Of a DNA stretch of 64,000 nt, positions 59,873-64,000 are shown one piece after another. Numbering within the stretch: position 1 is the first letter of the stretch; every line of letters begins with the position of its first letter. The translations under genes and the position numbers were made by a program. Origin of the DNA: Helicostylum pulchrum (Eukaryota; Mucoromycota; Mucoromycetes; Mucorales; Mucoraceae); assembly GCA_025677825.1 (NCBI GenBank), contig JAIXMO010000013.1, positions 310,001 through 374,000 of the forward strand. Direction: 5' to 3'. Under the pieces are notes generated by a model. It saw only the letters and a list, made by a program, of their open reading frames with translations, was not told the DNA's origin and searched no databases.

Positions 59873-60291
59873 TTTTGTCGGTGAACGCTTTTTTAAAAAA
59901 TAGTAAAAAAAGAAAAAATGTTATCTTAGAAATGGGTGGCTTTCTAGTGTCCACTATAAAGTCACAAGGGAGCAAACCGGTCACGAAATTATATTCGTCG
60001 TCTTGACAGGTATAAAAAAGGTCATAGAAAAAAGTTTTCCTTTTCTTTTTTTTTTTTTCTTCAAGGCACTTTCGAAGCTTTTCGTGAATAATCTCAACAT
60101 GTCTCGGAAAGTCAAAAAGGAGCCAAGATCAATATTATTTATAAAAAATGAAAACGAAAAAAAAAAACTTTTTTTAATTGAGGGGATGTATTAACGTTAC
60201 GATTAACTTTTTTGTACAGCTTTTTTTTTTTTCTGGATGGAAACAGAAAATGTCAAAACTTTAATTGCTAAGGTGTAATAAAATTTGTCAT

Positions 60292-60354
60292 AGCTAGTGG
60301 TAGTTGCTAAGCTACGCAGTGGTTACAAACTGGTTGCCGTAGCAACTAGTAGCT
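60292..60354. repeat. Imperfect inverted repeat
   Basis: AGCTAGTGGTAGTTGCTA on the left and TAGCAACTAGTAGCT on the right form near-complementary arms around a 30-base centre. It lies about 600 bp from the end of the transposase gene. It could be a terminal or internal piece of a mobile element, or chance. Confidence 0.3.
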
Positions 60355-61032
60355 GTCATAAACGAGGTTTCTTTATTCTATCAGGATTTCAGAACTGACC
60401 CATCTAAATACGTAGTAATTATGTACTTGAACACAGGGCTGATATAACAAATACTTCTTTTATTTGTTGTCTTACTCACCCCCACCCCCACCCCCTTTTT
60501 TTTTCCTCCTCGCTTGTATACACGGTTTTAAGCTTCTAACAAACAATTTTCTCCGTCAATACAAAAAAAAGGCATTTTGTTTGTTTGTATATACTATACG
60601 GATGAACATGTTGGGTTCCTCGAATTCTAATTAACTTGTTGATATCAATGAGTGATTGTAACTAGCGGTAGTCTTGGTTTTTTTTTTTTTGCGTAGAGTA
60701 AAAAATTGAGCTAAAGAGATAGATTGCCTTTTTATTTTTTAACGTAATAGTTTTCTCAAATGACATACAAAAAAAGAGTTGGAGATAAATTGAAATATAA
60801 CCGTCTTCCAGCACCTCTATGAAGGAATCTAGGGCGAAGAGTTGTAAATAGTTATGAGTAAAAATAGTGAAACACAGTAGATGATCCATGCAATTGAGGT
60901 TGTTGAGGACCACACATTTTTCAAGAAAGAAAAACAGTCTCGTCGCACAAGAGAAGCGATCAGGAAGAGAGTTTCTTTTGCAGAAATGGAACTTGTTTTA
61001 AATATGAAATTGATTAATAAGCATTTACTTTA

Positions 61033-62271
61033 TTAAGGGTTATATTGTAAAACTTCCGACATGATTAATTCCCTGGTTATCTCTCCTTCATCTCTTTCTG
61101 GCTGATGTGTCTCATTATCACCATCGGAATTATTCTGTTCCAGGTCGATATCGGCGCCAGCAAGCATGATCAGTCTATTGTGCAGCAGAGCACACACTAA
61201 AACCCATTGCTGAGCAACTTCAATATCCGTCGTCATATTTTTTATTTGAAGGGGCAGTTCATAAAGACTTTGGAACCGCTTTTTCAACATACTAAAGGTT
61301 TGATCTGCGGTCACACGCACATCTTCATGGTATTGGTTGAATCGTAGCTCTTCCGTAGTATCTGCGTCACAAGGAGTGATTACTTCTTCGGTCGGCTCAT
61401 ACTGGTCATCTCCAAGAAGATACTCGTTTTCAGAAAAGTATTTAGTAGAGTGTTTACCAATGTCAGAACGTTCATATACTTCATTATCTGAGCGGGTTCC
61501 GTAAAAGCCAGTTTCCAAGTATCGTATCTTCTTGTTGTGGTCGCAAATACCAATGGACTGCAGAGAGTACTTGTTTTCCCCACTCAGGAATTGATTTGGT
61601 CGGTCAGAGGGTTTCCAGGCAAGATCGACCATGAATCCATCGACAACACCGATACAGTCCTTGAACCCTTTTTTTTCAGTGTAGGCGTTTTTGATCTCGG
61701 TTTTCTCCTGTTCTGTGGGCCAAGAGAGGTACCTGTTTTGCAAAGATAAGACGGCTTCGAAAAAGCGTTTGGTGAATTTGACGACGCTGCCTTCGCTAAC
61801 ACAGTAGGTTCTTGCAAGTCGACCTACGGAATTTCCAATACCGCGTGAGCCGATGCGATCAAGCACCAAGACGATTTGAACCTTGAAATCACTTTGAGGT
61901 CGGAGACCTTTACTCTTGTACACTGGGTGGTCTTTTAATTCTCGCACCAGACTATCGAAATTTTCTCGAGTCATTCGGACGGTTTGTGAAAAGGTTTCCT
62001 CGTCAGAGATAAATGCGTCGTAGTCAAAGTCGTTTGCAGAGATTCGGATGTTGTTTCGTTGACCAGGTGTTTGCAAGTATCTGGAGGATAAGACTTGGTC
62101 AAGTTCGAGAAAGGATTCGTCGAAAATCATATCGTCAATTGCCTCGTCGACGACATGGTCCCAGTTTTCCTCGGGTGCGTCTGTGATTCTCTGTGCTATC
62201 TCGAGTCGGTTACGTTGAACTTGTTCTTGAAGTGATGCAATTTTTTTCTGTCTTACACTGACTTTAGGCAT
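61033..62271 (-). CDS. PIF/Harbinger-type DDE transposase (DDE_Tnp_4)
   Basis: Intact single-exon gene, 412 aa, starting MPKVSVRQKKIASLQEQVQR. A helix-turn-helix-like segment is visible (IGNSVGRLARTYCVSEGSVV, about 145-165). The catalytic region has CIGVVDGFMVDL (first Asp about 211) and LLGDDQYEP (second Asp about 288-289). The third acidic position falls in RVTADQTFSMLKKRFQSLYE, where the usual family Glu appears as Asp (about 323). Harbinger-like transposases cut and paste DNA and normally need a partner Myb/SANT protein; none is adjacent. Terminal inverted repeats were not identified. The intact frame suggests either a young element or a host-adopted protein like HARBI1. Confidence 0.88.
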   Translation of the reverse strand: MPKVSVRQKKIASLQEQVQRNRLEIAQRITDAPEENWDHVVDEAIDDMIFDESFLELDQVLSSRYLQTPGQRNNIRISANDFDYDAFISDEETFSQTVRMTRENFDSLVRELKDHPVYKSKGLRPQSDFKVQIVLVLDRIGSRGIGNSVGRLARTYCVSEGSVVKFTKRFFEAVLSLQNRYLSWPTEQEKTEIKNAYTEKKGFKDCIGVVDGFMVDLAWKPSDRPNQFLSGENKYSLQSIGICDHNKKIRYLETGFYGTRSDNEVYERSDIGKHSTKYFSENEYLLGDDQYEPTEEVITPCDADTTEELRFNQYHEDVRVTADQTFSMLKKRFQSLYELPLQIKNMTTDIEVAQQWVLVCALLHNRLIMLAGADIDLEQNNSDGDNETHQPERDEGEITRELIMSEVLQYNP

Positions 62272-62399
62272 TTGTTGTTGTTAAAGGTAAAAAAAAAAGA
62301 TTAAAATGATACAAATAAAACGCCCTTTTAAAAAGATTCCCCCGTACGTCATAGTTACTTGAACGTGTAAATAGGACATGTTCAAGGTTTTTCCTTCTT

Positions 62400-63301
62400 T
62401 TTTTTCTCATCTGGTTCTGGGGACTTTGTTGCATGAAGATTAGTAGTAGACACTCTTTGAAGTTCATTAAAGTACACTGTTATTTATTTATTTTCTCCTT
62501 TTTTCTTCTCTTTTTGTTTTCTTTCTTTCATTGGGCATCAGGGTCTGGAGGGACTTTTGTTACATGGCGATCAGTAGTAGACGCTCTCTGAAGTTCATGC
62601 TAGTGGACCATGTAATTAAAGCTTCTTAGTGCTGGTAGTAGATGATGTCTCTACTTTCTTTTTTCATCGAGGTCTGGGGTTGGGAGCATATAGTCTACAC
62701 CTTCACGTGGTTGTCCCTGTGAGTAAAAGCGTGTCACTTTGAAACCAAGAGAGACTCTAGGTTCGATATATATATATGTGTTGATGTATAAGATCATTGG
62801 ATTCTTTTAAAAGCAAATAAAACGCGTGCATGTTAAAAAGGATTCTTTCAATTGTTAACAATGCAGATATTTATAATTCTAAACGAATTGATACCGCAAA
62901 AATTGAATTGTATAAATGTTGTGGTTAGATAAAAGCGACAAAATTAAAAGAGTAGTTTATGTTTGCTCATGTGATATATTTAATCAACTTTTCTTTTCCA
63001 GTCCCCTTTTGCACCTTGGAATTAAGCCTCCAATGTATTGAGAAATAATGATGCTTTTTAAATTCATAATCATCTCTGGTCAAGACACCTCTTTATCATC
63101 ATTCGCTAATTCAGTGATCGCTAGGATAATATCTATACGCATTAAAAGAGAGTAAATAATAAGTATTATTAGGTGATTGTTTTCGTATCTATTCTAGGTT
63201 ACCTTCTTCGTTTCGAATCTTTTCCAGCAGCTTCCAATGTAATGACGAAAATAAAAAGTGTAAAAACATTGGAACTGTGTAATATACTTACAAGCAGGCA
63301 T
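62400..63301 (-). pseudogene. Decayed coding region with LTGQ.PREGV peptide
   Basis: An ATG at 63301 begins MPASAGKDSKRRRYYPSDH, joined in phase across two introns (63291-63231 and 63202 onward). Four in-frame stops follow, then RGVLTRDDYEFKKHHYFSIH and RLNSKVQKGTGKEKLIKYIT. Further down, after indels, GQPREGVDYMLPTPDLDEKR occurs, then HELQRASTTDRHVTKVPPDP and a second similar NELQRVSTTNLHATKSPEPD, a tandem duplication within the relic (62555-62600 and 62425-62468). The LTGQ..PREGV peptide is shared with the relic at 24970-25476. Two other frames look partly open, so the exact decay path is unclear. Confidence 0.5.
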
Positions 63302-63439
63302 TATTAATGTCTGAATTTATGTCTTTACACTTTACACTCCCATACAGAATTGACACACATGAACTATTCTGATTTCAACGAAACTAACAGCGCCATAATT
63401 GATTGTCTTGAATCATACTTTTGTCAAACTTGACGGAGG

Positions 63440-63690
63440 AAATATATTTATGATACCGCTGCTCTATCAACCTGCAGGCCTACAACAAAGCTGCTAAAAA
63501 GAACTCTTCCCCACGACTCACGGATGATGTCTCCGATTTTACTTGCAGTTCTTCTGAAAGTTTAATTCAAATATTTTGCCGCCAATTTCATCCAACGCAT
63601 CAATAGTAAAGATTATATCGTCTGGGTCCATTATCATAGAACAAGCTAGGCGCTCAAAAGAAGTACCGCATCTCTTTTATCATGAAGAGG
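63440..63690 (-). pseudogene. Decayed coding fragment, unknown family
   Basis: Minus-strand reading gives RCGTSFERLACSMIMDPDDI and IFTIDALDEIGGKIFEL, then one slip, then RTASKIGDIIRESWGRVLFS and SFVVGLQVDRAAVS before a stop. The join needs one frame change. Composition is clearly protein-like. No family was recognised, and the fragment may belong upstream of the relic at 62400-63301. Confidence 0.45.
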
Positions 63691-64000
63691 TTAGAGAAAG
63701 CTGTCTTTTTTTTTAGGAGAAACCAACCTGGGTGTAGTTTGCTTTGCATAGTTTGAGTTATATGTGTGTTAAAGGAAGAGAAAAATAAAGCAGATCAGGA
63801 GGACTTTAGTATTTAATAGAAAAAGGGGACATTGTTTCAGCACTTTTACCCTCTTCCTTTTTTTACATAAATAAAGTGGTCTTAAAGTACGCCAATACGA
63901 AAAGGAGCTGAATTTTAAAACCTAATGGAAAACATTTTTTTGTATGCGGTTAGTCATCAAATATATAAAAGGGTATAATTAGTGGGATACAAATTAGTAC
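63691..64000. other. Right end of window, no recognised gene
   Basis: AT-rich DNA without protein-like frames. A gene entering from the right cannot be excluded. Confidence 0.4.

Noticed and set aside
60292..60354. Inverted repeat as a terminal inverted repeat of the transposase element
   Set aside because: Both arms lie on the same side of the gene; no matching partner was found near 62.3-64 kb by eye.
55344..62271. Myb-like gene plus transposase as the two genes of one PIF/Harbinger element
   Set aside because: They lie about 5 kb apart with RraA, two-TM and FCF2 genes between, so they cannot be one simple element.
1..64000. CRISPR arrays, bacterial-type operons, rRNA or tRNA genes
   Set aside because: No regularly spaced repeats, no Shine-Dalgarno-organised operons and no RNA gene signatures were seen; the introns show the DNA is eukaryotic.

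Overview
The window looks like nuclear DNA of a Mucorales-type (Mucoromycota) fungus. It is AT-rich, with many short introns (about 50-100 nt, GTAAGT-like donors), pyrimidine-rich leaders and long poly-A/poly-T runs. Four genes encode secreted lipases of the Rhizopus/Rhizomucor type, with prepro region, GHSLGG elbow and a Cys-ending tail. Exon limits below were rebuilt by hand from splice signals and reading phase, so individual junctions may be off.

Layout. 1-12 kb: three lipase genes on the plus strand (1327, 5219, 9350), a GNAT acetyltransferase (minus) and a beta-carbonic anhydrase (minus). 12-24 kb: GRC3-type polynucleotide kinase, a four-finger C2H2 protein, an unrecognised coiled-coil protein, and a HAD-fold hydrolase whose stop lies one base from its neighbour's. 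24-33 kb: gene-poor, with decayed coding sequence, the fourth lipase (minus) and a dead copy of the GNAT gene. 33-44 kb: inositol-pentakisphosphate 2-kinase (with an apparent frameshift), a family-2 glycosyltransferase, an EIPR1/TSSC1-like WD40 protein, a STE24 CAAX protease and a GAD/CSAD-type PLP decarboxylase. 44-47 kb: a decayed multi-exon locus. 47-60 kb: SH3-WW-RasGEF protein, a basic Ser/Thr-rich protein, a gene-poor stretch, a Myb-like protein, an RraA-family aldolase, a two-TM protein and FCF2. 60-64 kb: a PIF/Harbinger-type transposase gene with relic sequence behind it.

The housekeeping genes do not form one pathway. GRC3 and FCF2 both act in pre-rRNA processing but are unlinked. 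The coherent theme is the lipase expansion: all four genes share exons 2-5 of exactly 155, 266, 79 and 34 nt. Two of them lie head-to-head with a GNAT gene, one intact and one dead, about 1.8-1.9 kb apart in mirror-image orientation, which suggests an old segmental duplication.

The main thing not explained by normal annotation is the decayed coding sequence in the gene-poor stretches. Two of these relics share a recognisable peptide (LTGQ..PREGV) and two others share an N-terminal peptide (KDT..PK.TA.HKL), so at least two dispersed unknown protein families seem to be decaying here. In an AT-rich genome, open stretches of 40-50 codons arise by chance, so these calls are graded accordingly. No tRNA, rRNA or CRISPR was recognised.
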